Of a stretch of 64,000 nt of DNA, positions 47,501-59,500 are shown one piece after another (the first letter of the stretch is position 1; every line of letters begins with the position of its first letter). The stretch spans positions 13,317,294-13,381,293 of the forward strand of contig OX457044.1 of the NCBI GenBank assembly GCA_949752735.1. The letters run 5' to 3'. The DNA comes from Lumbricus terrestris. Its lineage: Eukaryota; Annelida; Clitellata; Crassiclitellata; Lumbricidae. The notes beneath the pieces were generated by a model. It had not been told where the DNA came from and ran no database searches. It saw nothing but the letters and a program-made list of their open reading frames with translations. Made by a program: the position numbers and the translations under genes.

Positions 47501-50500
47501 ACTCAAAGCTCAACCTGCATGGCCAAATCGAGAAGCTGTTTTAATGGAACATTGTACGACTTTAAGAAATTAATTCTATCAGCTTCAGGCTCTTCAGCTT
47601 ACTGGATGATCTCTTTGCAGAGGCTACTGATTGAATTGTCTACAGTGGGTTGACAAACATTTGGAAATCACTTGGAATGATTTTACTATGTAAAAAAGTT
47701 ATACAGGTTCAATGGGCCCATCCATTATTTGCCGTATGTACAGAGGATATGCCTATACCTTCCATTTCTGTTATGAGACCCTGACCATTAAGATATTGCT
47801 TTGAATTAGCTGAAGCTTACCCTGCCAAGTCACCTGCAGATGTGTTTAGATACTTTCCAGAAGAAATCAAGCCTTTCAGCCAGAATTTAACAGGTAAACA
47901 AAATATAAAAGAAGAGAAACTGACTGCAGAAAAGGAAAACTGATGAACAGTTAATGAGCGAGCTTACCTTCACAAGGGTCAGTTTATATTTGATATTAAC
48001 ATTTGCACGTATACATGTACCGGTATATGTCAAGACAGTTTTATCCACTAGCGGCTAGCCGAATCACTAATTCAAAGAGGCTGGACAGCCTTGTAAGACC
48101 ATACCACAGATCCACAGCTGCAATATTTGATATATACTGTAAACTCTCGTGTCCTAGGAGAATGTATGCGGGTGGGTAGTTTGATGAGAGATATCTTCCT
48201 TATGCTTTGGAGCTGGTAATCTTGGAAAAAGATCGCATGGGTACAGGTCTACAGGATGCATAATCATACATGTATATGCAGGGCTTTTAGACTTTGGCAG
48301 ATTGACCATTGACCTATAGATATATATCACAAGAAGACAATTAGGATGCTATCAATCTTACAAGTGGGCCTTGATGGGTGGGCTACCTCTACGGGTTAGC
48401 CAGTGTATCCGATTACCGTAGCCCGATAACCTAGGTGATTGAAAGACTCGCTGTTCGTCCCACGCTTGACTCTGGGTACATGCATATAGCTTTCTGAGTA
48501 AGGGGTTCCAGTAGTGCCCAGTATGCAGATAATTTATAACCACAAGATATAGACAGCAAAAATTGGTGAAGTGAAAGAACACAGCGACTGTTGGGCATCC
48601 TTAACCACTAACATTTTCACCAGAAAGTGCTATTATTAATATTTTGTCATGATTTCCAAGGGGTCACACAACTTCCCCCCTTGATTGTGAGTGCCAGACA
48701 GTTGTCAAGACAGTTGTCTAGACAACTCTATAGCAACTGGCAAAGTTCCAACGGCCTTCAAAGTAGCAACCATCACTCCGCTACCAAAGAAACCTGGCTT
48801 AGATACTGCGGACGTCAAAAACTATCGGCCAATCTCCAACTTGTCCGTTATGTCAAAAATTCTGGAAAGGGTCGTATCCAGGCAACTTGTTCACTATCTC
48901 AACATCAACCAGTTATTCCCAGACAGGCAGTCGGCCTACCGTGCTTTCCACTCCACCGAGACGGCTCTCGCAGATATTCTGTCTGACATTCTTCTTGCGA
49001 TTGACTCTGGCAACTTCTCTCTTCTTTCACTCCTGGATCTGTCTGCCGCATTTGACACTGTCGATCACACCATCCTGCTCCAGCGACTGCATCTTTCTTT
49101 TGGTTTGTCTTCCACTGCTTTACAGTGGATGGCCTCCTACCTTACTGACAGACAGCAATGTGTCCGCCATGCCGGCTCCTCTTCAAAATCCACCCTCATT
49201 ACCTGTGGCGTTCCTCAAGGCTCAGTCCTGGGACCCATTCTCTTTCTCCTCTATACCGCCGACATCTTAACTCTAATATCCAACCATGGTCTGCAAGGTC
49301 ATCTCTACGCTGATGACTCGCAGATCTATGGCTTCTGTCGTCCTTGTCCAACCGAAGTCCAGAATCTGCGATCCATCTCAACGAGCTGCATCAGTGACAT
49401 TGCTGACTGGATGAAATGCAACAGACTGCAACTTAATTCATCCAAGTCGGAATTTCTCTGGTGCTCGTCTTCGCGCAGAGTGGGAAAACTAGACCGCAGC
49501 CCATTCGTCATTGGTGGGAATGCTGTCGTGCCAAAGAATGAGGTCCGCGATCTCGGTCTTCTACTCGACAGTAACCTGTCAATGACATCGCATATCACTG
49601 CAGTTGTACGAACCAGCTTCGGAATACTGAGACAGCTGAGATCTGTGTCTCGGTCACTCACACAGGAAGCGACACGCCACCTGATACAAAGTTTGATTTT
49701 GGGCCGAATCGATTACTGCAATATCGCCTTTGCTGGCTTGCCGCAGCGCAGTATCATTCGGCTTCAGGCGGTCATCAATGCTGCTGCTCGTCTGGTCCTG
49801 CGATTGAAAAAATTCGACCACATTTCTAACGCGATTCGGGACCAGCTTCAGTGGCTTCGCATAGGTGACCGCATCAATTTCAAACTTTGTATCCTAATGT
49901 ACAAATGCCTCAACAATTGCGCACCAGCCTACCTCGCGGACAACATCAAACCGTTAGCAGACGATCCAAGGAGGTCCCGGCTGCGATCGTCCAAGACCGC
50001 CGACGTGTTCATTCCTGCGACGAAAACAAAAATGGGCGATCGCGCCTTTCGCGTCGCAGGCCCACGCGCCTGGAACAGTCTTCCATCAACTCTCCAGGGA
50101 ATCAAAACTGAAGCAACTTTTAAAAAACAATTGAAGCTACACTTGCTCTCGAGCTCATGACATTTACTCTGACATTTGACATTATGCGTGTAAAGCATCC
50201 TAGAAGTGGCTTGCCTCTGACGATGCTATACAAATTGTCTGAATTACAGTGCCCATGTATGCACACACATACACGCACATGCACACACACCCACCAGACG
50301 GGTGAAGGCTATGACAACTGATGATGAAGGAAAGAATCAAGAACATTGCTTCAAAAATAAAACACAAAATTACCAGATCTGGATTAAGAATGTAGTTTCT
50401 GAGATCTCCATTTGCCATAAATGGTAGGATTACCATTGGACTGTTGTCCACATCAAACGTTATTCCTCGAATACCAAGAACATTTAAATGCTGAAAGTCC

Positions 50501-53500
50501 TTCATAATGACAGCCTCCTTCAGGAAGAGTTCCACCATTTCTGACTCGTCAGGCTTATCTTGTTAGAAAATGAGCACACATAATGAATGTAGCCAAGAAT
50601 TGTAATTGTTATTGTAATTGTATATTTATATAGCGCCCATTCAAGAAAATTCCTCAAAGGTGCTCCCGACCTGACACCAAACCACAATCAAAGAGAATGG
50701 TTTTCAAACGCTTGCGGAAAAGGGGCAAAGAAAGAAAGAAAGTTCATTACGGAGACTAATAGGTAACTTATTCCATAATTTTTTTCTTTTGAAGCTGGTA
50801 ATCTTGACATGCACAGGCCGGTCAGTACAGACCAGTGGAGAGAGTCGGGGGGAGAGAGCGTGGGACACATACGGGCATTGACCCAGGTTGTCCTTCGTGC
50901 CTCTCTCCCAATATTCTCTTCATCAGACAAGGTGGTCTAGCTGGTTCAAGATGTTAATGGTATGAACCTGTAGACCGGACAGGTTGAAGATGGGCAACAT
51001 GACGCGAGACAGACTCAAACAGAGAGTGGCGCCGGACACCTACGAGCGTTTAGCCCAAGGATTTCGATGATGATGAATCTTGGAAAAAGATCGCATGGGT
51101 AAAAAAATTATAAAAGTTTTAAAAAATTATAACATTTAAAAAAAATTTATACAAGAATTTATTTTTGACCATAGCAAAGCTTCTGTGGTGCAGCACTGTG
51201 GAAGATCGAGCCATAGGGACAACCAGGTCACCATGAATAGCAGAGCGAAGAAATCTACGACCTGGAATGCATAGCACAGGTACACAGAGTTCCATAAGAT
51301 AGGTCGGAGCTTGGCCTGCTAGGTACGGTAATTACGCATGAAAATTAGAATCTTAAATTCAATACGCTTTTGCGTAGGCAACCAGTGCAGTTCTGCCCGT
51401 ATAAAATTTGACATATGCCCAAACTTTGGTTTGTCGCCAATCAGGCGAGCCGCAGCATTAAGGACAGATTGTTATTAATTAGTGCGTGAAAAGGTTAAGC
51501 CCGCATAGATGGCACTACCATAGTCAACTCCTGTGCATAGAATGAGGGGCGTGGTGGTGTAGTGGTGGTGTCGTTGCCTTGAAGCCAGAAGGTTCAAGGT
51601 TCGAAACCACCTCGCCGCGTAGGGACCTTGGGCAAGTCCTTCACTCGCAATTGCTCAGCGCTTCAGCGTGAAACTCCGATGTAGTGTCCGCGCTGTAGTC
51701 GGGAGCGCCTCTGAGTAGCGGTTGAGGGCTGGAAGAGGCGCTATAACAAGTGCGCATACAAACAAACAAAAACAAAACAAAATATAAATCATATATCAGA
51801 GTAGTGGCGGCTTTGGTTGTAAGCGAGCGATGCACCGAGCGAATCTGACGAAGATGGTAGAAGCAGGTGCGACATACATTCCTCACGTGATCAGAAAGGG
51901 ACAATTCCTGGTCCAAGGTCACACCCAAATCATGCACAGTGGTAGAAAAATTCATGCCAGGAAAGCAATGTTGCAGATTTTGCATATCAATTTTAGAAAC
52001 TTGTACGCGACTTCCAACCCAAATAAATTGTGTTTTTCCAGGATTTAACCTGAGGCGATTGGATGATATCCAGGCACCAATCGTTTCCGATGTCAAGAGT
52101 ATTTTTTCCACTAGAGAGATAGCCTCTAAAGCTGGACCCTGGACATATGCCTGTGTGGGTGCTAGGACAAAATGTCCCCAGACAAAATGTCCCGGACAAA
52201 ATGTCCCTGGACAAAATGTCCCCGGACAAAAAGTCCCCGGACAAAAAGTCCCCGGATAAAATGTCCCCGGACAAAAAGTCCCCGGACAAAAAGTCCCCGG
52301 ACAAAAAGTCCCCGGATAAAATGTCCCTGGACAAAAAGTCCCCGGATAAAAAGTCCCCGGACAAAAAGTCCCCGGATAAAATGTCCCCGGACAAAATGTC
52401 CCGGACAAAATGTTCCTGGACAGAAAGTCGCAGGGTAAAAGTGATGCCCCTACACTACGTCGCATAAAGCCTTTGGTTTATTGTATACATGTATCGTTCC
52501 ATATGAATTTCAGTTATTAACGAATACTGAGTGATCCTTTACTTCAGGGCATCCGTTTTTAAACTTAACGTGCCATATGTCCAGTTGCCCGAGGGAGGGG
52601 GAAAATTTTCTAGTCAAAATGGGGTGACGTTTGGGGATAATTGTCGGGGTATAAGTCCGGGGAATATGTCCAGGGGAAATGTCCGTTCCCCACCTAAACT
52701 ACGCATCGCTGTTGGGATTTTGTGCGGCTGCAGTATCACGCTAGACTGCGTCCGTGTGGGAGACTAAGCCTACCTCCAAGATGGACCGTCTTGTCCGAGA
52801 AGGCCCTCACCTGAAGACAGTCCACCATTTGAAACAGCTGTGCAGAATGGCAGATGGGAACCTCTTAACTTCTATCTTAGCGGACCAGGGCCGTGTTATG
52901 AAACCGCTCCTAATCCAAACAGCAGGAAATTCTATCACTTTCTCAAATTCTTCTGCGGTAATGCCATTTCTGGAAGGAATTCTCCCTCCATTTGAAGATG
53001 CCTAGATTAAACACTGGCCACTGCCTGTATATCGGTCGCCCAGTCACTGTCGCCAGCGCAGAGCTCTACTGCCAATTGAAGACATCTGAATCCACCATCT
53101 CAAAGGAGATGCTTGGTGGTCTTGCCCTTGTGAACAAAATCGAATGCATTGTATCTGACCATTATATTCATCGCTTTTTACATAAATAGCAGCTAGGGAC
53201 TTTCAGAAGCGATGCCAGTGCATGCAATACATAGAGAATAGGCAGGCTTTAAGACGAGAGAAAGATGACGAAAGACTACTATGATAGAGAGGATGACAGA
53301 GCGAAGTGATGAGGGGGAGTCCATTTCATAGGGAGGGACCTATGCAGGCAAATGATAAGGATTGTGCCATGGCGGTCCTGACGCGTGAAACAAAGCCGTC
53401 GAGCCAATCGGAGACCTAAGAGGACGTAACGAAGTGGCAAAAATGGAGTGAGTACTGGATCACAAAGATACTTCGGAGCAAGACCCAATTGGGACTTGAC

Positions 53501-56500
53501 GTTCAGGGGTTGCTGTCCCCAGAAATGGCATTTCCAGCTGCTCGAACTATAGCCATGACTGTGCAGAATCGAGTTATGTTCGTCTTGGGCCCAGTCCATG
53601 GTCGGGATAGTGCCGCTATGCATGGCCCTCCGAACCCTTCGGTAGGTCGGGCCTGAAGTTGAACGGATTTCCAAATGAAATTTAGCTGCTCATTATGCCT
53701 ATTGTGTATGTTTATTTCTGAAACTCATGTATTTACAACTTACAAACTGAAGGCCCCAAAGTGGAGTCGTATCGAGTGCCCCAAACGTCAGGTAGGCCTA
53801 CAGCTTTGCCCTAATACAAATATTATTGATTTTGTGCATAAGTAACGCCACTTAAACTGACTCAGGTCAGTTGGCCTACATAGAATTTGTAAGCCTACTT
53901 TCTTAAGCACAGCGTTTATAACATTGTAATTCCTAATAGGGTGGGCCCATAATAAGACATGCGTGGGGCCTTCAAAAACAATACCTCGGTAGGCCCAGAT
54001 GTCATTAAGACGCATCTGGCCTCAAGTTTGTAGGGGGCCTCCACATTTATAAGTGTAGGCCTACTCCGAAACGCAACTGTAGAAATATAATAATTTTCTT
54101 ATGTTAACCCCGTCATCACTGATGTAAATGTAGGTTAGGTCTAATATTGTTGCTCAGATGTGCCACATTACATGCACAAGGATGTAACACATGGACGGCA
54201 AAACGTATATTAGTGTATTCATTCATTCATTTCAGGCATTTATATAGCGCCTCTTCAAGCGTATCTACTCAGAAGCGTCCCGACCCAACCACAGCTAAAG
54301 AGAACAGTCTTGCATCATTGTAGTGTGGTGCAGTTAATGTTTAAGGGCTCCGAGTCTCTAGAGTGTCCATGGGCCTAAGGTTGTCATGCCACTGCATAGA
54401 TACGTCCTCACGCTAACGATCGAGAAATAATTTCTCGACTGATCTCACAAAAATCTTATAATTAGGATAATTTATAAACTATCGAAATAATGAGCGATCC
54501 GGACACACACCTTCAAGGCTGCCTATAATTATGTTGGACAAACGCAGATACTATGAAAAAAAGCTGAGCCCCTGGCAAATTTGTACATTTCTGACGCAAG
54601 AATCGGAATTTTTCTAAAATAGTGAACCAAATGCAGTTTGCAATTGGTTGATTTGCTAAGAATGTTCTGTTATATTCAAAATGACTCGTTTTAATGCATT
54701 TAGAGAAGGTGGTTGCGTTGGGTTTAGGTAGTGTAGGGACATTACTCTTATCCTGGCACTTTTTGTCCGGGACATTTTGTCCGGGACATTTTGTCCGGGA
54801 CATTTTGTCCGGGGACATTTTGTCCGGGGACATTTTGTCCGGGGACTTTTTGTCCGGGGACATTTTGTCCGGGGACATTTTGTCCGTCCGCGCCTGTGTG
54901 TCATCAGCATATTGATGTGCAGCAAGCCCCACAGAAGACAGAATCTTATTTAGGTCAGAGGTATACAAAATGTAAAGCAAAGGCCCTAAAATGGAACCCT
55001 GTGGAAGACCAAAATAGACCCTGGACCAGTCAGACCAGGTGGAACCAAAAACCAAAGACTGGCTGTGCCCATGCAGAAAGAAAAGCCCGCAACCACAGCA
55101 GTGGGCGGCCAATGACACCAAACGACGTTTCAAGGTGCTCTAAAAGAATGCCATGGTCGACGGTCAAAGGCCGCACTCACATCAAATAAAGCAAGGAGTG
55201 TTACATGCCCCTGGTCAACAGCAGCATACATGTCAACTAAAATGCGTGTTAAAACAGATTCAGTGGAATGAAATTTTCTTAAGCCTGAATGTTGCTTGGG
55301 CAGAAGGGAGTTTGCTTCAATGTGACTAATAAGCTGCAACGATACATATTTCTCGACTATCTTTGACAAGAAAGATAGATTAGAAATCGGCCGATAATTG
55401 GCCATGTCATTTACATCACTTCAAAAACGTAACGCAACATAAAGTAGCAAAAAACGATTTTGTTACGTCACATCTCAAATAACTGCTGTCAAATGAACTT
55501 GATAGTGCTTCACAACTTGTGTTCAATGTGCCCACCACCAGTGCCAAAAGTTCTTTTGAGTCTCGCGGCGAAGTTCTTGATAGCCCCGCTGTTGCGCTCC
55601 AAAGGCAAATCTTCCCATATCAACTCCAATGCGCCCATCAATTCTCTTACCGCTCTTGGTTTTGGTTGCAGATTGTGATATTTCTTTGGCATAGCTATCT
55701 GCAATTGATTATCAATCCATCTAGTTCAAATCCGGAGATTTGGGGCCATTGGATTTCTCAATGAAATCAGAACAATCGAGCCGATCTCCTTTCATTCACG
55801 ACAAATCTCTTAACTCTCAGCTCAGCTCTTATTTTTTGCGCTCTCACTATCACTGATATTGCGCAATCAGAGTAGACGTTGCTCATAGGATCTTGCTCAA
55901 GAGTTGTCTGATTACACATTTTGTCTGTCATTGACACCTTGGCCATTTTCAGTTTTTTTTTGAAATTTGAATTTCATTGCTTTAATAGCAAAATTATTAA
56001 TCTGACAGATTCCTTATTTACCAGCTTGATTGTCATCTTGCTAAGTTGCTTTTCAGTGACGTACAGCTACGCTGGTACCCTGTTTCTTTTTAAAATAGTA
56101 ATAATAATGATCATCTATCAATATCAAGGCTATTTGACAACAATTAATTGAGATGAGACTTAATAAAATCGTGTTTTTACTACTTTTTGCCTCGTTACGT
56201 CTTTGAATCGTCAAAAAACGGTGAATGGCCTCATTAAAAGTGGCATAACTTTTATTCTGTTTGAAATATTTTGATGAAATCTCACCAACATGTGTAGATA
56301 TGAATTGTCTAGACCTGTAAAATTTCATTTCGAAATTCTTACTTCCAGTCAAGATATTGGCCAGAATAATTAAATTGGTCTGTTGTTACTTTATGTTGCG
56401 TTGCGTTTTTGAAACGTCAAACAACGGTGGGTGGCCTCACTAAAGTGATATAACTTTTGTTCTGTTTGAGATATTTTGTAGAAATTTTGACCATTGTACG

Positions 56501-59500
56501 TAAATATGAATTGTCTTTAAGACTGTAAAGTATCATTTAAATTTTTTTATGTTTGGCCAAGATATGGGCTAAAAACCGTAGGGTTACTTTTTATGGCCCA
56601 CCCTGTAGATGAAATATGATGACAATAGAAACTGATATCAGAGAATTTATGATTTTCAGCTAGTATAAACAACAAGCATACTTCAAACCAAACAAGAAAT
56701 AGCTCCCAAGTTTCATTGACTGTATATATAGGGTAACACGAAAGTTCGTTTACCGTTTTCAAAATGAGTTGTCTCAGTAACGGCTTCATATTTCTTTATA
56801 ATATTTTGTCAGTGCATACATAAGTCAATTGAAAGACACTGGTACAAATTTGATTATGATCCAGTCTGTTCATGTCATTTGGCCTATTTATAAAAAAATT
56901 TAAAGACGGCCGATTTTGCGGAAAAACTGCCTTCATCAAATTAACACTGTAAAGTAAATGTGTAGGCTTAGCATCGTACACAAGCATGACAAGACCCTGT
57001 TGTTACCTAGGACATACAGATGTAGCCATGAGCGTACAGTATCTCCTTTCTGCTTGACAGCACTGACTCTATCCGGCATAGAATTTATCAGCTTCATCCC
57101 ACTCCAAACTATCACCGACGGACTAGACTTCATCAGCTGTGACGACAAAGTGGCTAGACGACAACCTCCCATCACACATAAAGCCGAAGGATTGGCCACC
57201 CAACGCTCTCCGGACCTCTCTCCTATTTAGAACTTGTGGAGTTATTTTATCCCTCAGCGTTTATAAAGATCCCGAACTAAAGAACGCTGATCAGCTCAAA
57301 CGTCGCCTCTAACGAGCGTGCAGATCGATAGCAGTTGGGACACTTCAGACTCTGATCCAGTCTATGCCGAATAGAGTCAGTGCTGTCATTAAGCAGACAG
57401 GAGATACTGTTACTGAGTAAAAACAGTTATATCTTGTCACGCTTGTATACGAGACTAGGCTTACACATTTCTTTACTGTGTTAATCTGATGAACGCAGGT
57501 TTTCCGCAAAAACTGGTCGTCTTTACATTTCTTTATATAAATAATGGCAATAACGGACCGGATCATAATCAAATTTCTACCAGTATCTTTCATTTGATTG
57601 ATGTATGCACTGACAAACTATTATCAAGAAATATGAAGCCGTTACTGAGACAACGCATTTTGGAAACGGTGAACGAACTTTCGTGTCACCCTATATTATG
57701 ATCGCGTAACTGCATTGTTTAACTCAGGCCAGCGAGATTACGTGGCTTCTGCTAAAGCCTCAGACTGTTCTGAGTGGAGTAGGTTAACGCTAGACAATTT
57801 GGCCACTGGAACCATTTTCACAGCTGACAATGACTGTAACTGATGTGACAGGAAAAGGTGCTGAAATAATTTAATTGTTCAAATCCAAATTTATATGGCC
57901 CAAGGTTTTAATTGAAGCTCTCATATTAATACACACATAAAGATGTTTATAGGACGATTTGACGACTTTGCGACAACGTCGTGCGCTTGTTTACATTGTA
58001 TCCGCAGTCCACAACTTCCCCATATGCTCTTGTCTCCTGCCATTTCTCCGCTGCTTTGACATGACCGGGCGGCTCAAAACAGAAAGCTATGTTATATATG
58101 AAAGCCTTGTAAGGTCATAATATTATGGCTTCAAAGTACCGTACAATGATTGTTATAAATCACTACTTATTGGCGTGACATAGGAAATTTCAGTTATTTT
58201 TTTAAATATGTAATGATAGCTCCCAAATTTAATTTAAAGTGACAAGACACTTGACAAGGCATCTCCAATAGCTGACCTACCTCTTTTCAATGTACAATAA
58301 GTTGCCTAGCACCCTCCAATGATCTTCTTGGCCTTTTTGCCCCTTTTCCACAAGCTCTTGGAAACATTCTTTTCAATCATGGTTTGTTGTTGTCAGGTTG
58401 GGAGCACCTCTGAGGTGCTATCAAAAGGGCGACTTCAAAAGGGCGCCGATCATAAAGGTGACTGTTCGAAAGAGCATCGATCAAAAGGGCGACCAAATAA
58501 AGGGCGACAATCAAAAGGGGGAGCATCGAGTGTTCGCAGTGGTTCAATAACAACGGTAACAACGGTAGGCCTATATGAAAGATAAATACGCAAACAGGCT
58601 TACGTATGCCTATGCTATACTGTTAATCCTTTCATGTAAATTCAGAAGTTAAACTGGCCAGTGGTCGTTATTTACTCGTAGCCTATGTGTGTAGACCTAT
58701 ATAAATGAACAATTTTAAATGCACAGTACAGTTATATGAAAGAAATTTGAGCAAGTTCGATTTGCCATCTTATTAGTTGGATTGCAAATAGTACAATGTT
58801 TGATTTATTAGAAGATTTCAACCTACTAATCGCCGCTATTGTCATTAGTTTAGTCATAATTGACATTTATATTCATGATTCAAAATATTATGAAGTTCAA
58901 TATGGTACTTCTTCAGCATGTAGATCGCCCTTTGATTGTCGCCCTTCTTTTTTTTTGGTCACCCTATTGCTTGGCACCCTTTCGAACAGTCGCCCTTTTG
59001 ATTCTCGCCCTTTTGAAGTCACCCTTTTAATGGTTACTCTTTCGAAGTCGCCCTTTTGATAGTGAATCCACCTCTGAGAAGTTTCTCTTGAAGTAGCGCT
59101 ATATAAATTAACGATTACGATTACAATAATGCTTGTGTATTAGGATAATGGTGCAGGAATTTGATAAGATCAAACAAGCTGGTTAGACGAACTGAGCATA
59201 GAAGATTAGATCAAAGGACCATTACATATATGCATCTCTGAGTAGTTTTTTCTTGAAGGGGTGCTATATAAATGTCCAAATGAATACGATTATTCTATAT
59301 GAATATGGATTGAGCAACGGCCAGAATAACTAAGTTTTTCTTTAATTAGCAATTTGCATATCTTATCTTATCTGACCATTTATAAAGCGCTTCTCGCAGC
59401 AAGAGCCTTTCAGAAGCGCGAAATCATTTAAAATATAACCCTACTTGAGAAAGACTTCTTGACAAAACCTGCTAGAGCTTTGAATCTAAATAATTTCTTT

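Larger units (their letters stand above)
52158..54891. mobile_element. Fold-back element 3 (2734 bp, 9-bp duplication)
   Basis: The duplication GCCTGTGTG lies at 52149-52157 and 54892-54900, inside the LINE between YADD and the thumb. The left end is GGTGCTAGGACAAAATGTCC and the right end, reversed, GCGGACGGACAAAATGTCC. The left arm (52166-52430) holds about 20 copies of a 13-bp CCCCGGACAAAAAGT/CCCGGACAAAATGT unit. The right arm (54757-54888) holds about nine in inverse orientation. The interior has a LINE piece, a dispersed repeat and an unexplained coding-like stretch, but no transposase that I recognise. Confidence 0.93.
50593..55419 (-). pseudogene. CR1/L2-like LINE carrying a SINE and a fold-back element
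   Basis: One minus-strand LINE read in pieces. 55130-55419: [38 protein letters not shown] and LFDVSAAFD. 54901-55130: [20 protein letters not shown] and HQYADDTQA. 51790-52157: [20 protein letters not shown] and [19 protein letters not shown]. 50593-51540: thumb remnant and 3' end (TATATTTATATAGCGCCC with an ATTACAATAACAATTACA tail on the minus strand). It is interrupted by a SINE at 51545-51782 and a fold-back element at 52158-54891. Its 5' end meets a truncated mariner-like element at 55420. Confidence 0.9.

Noticed and set aside
52166..52430. CRISPR-like appearance of a repeated short unit
   Set aside because: Units are contiguous without unique spacers, an inverted array lies 2.4 kb away, and the DNA is eukaryotic.
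52147..52467. Lys/Ser/Pro-rich repeat proteins and their Cys/Gly-rich antisense
   Set aside because: Translations of the 13-bp array of fold-back element 3, not genes.
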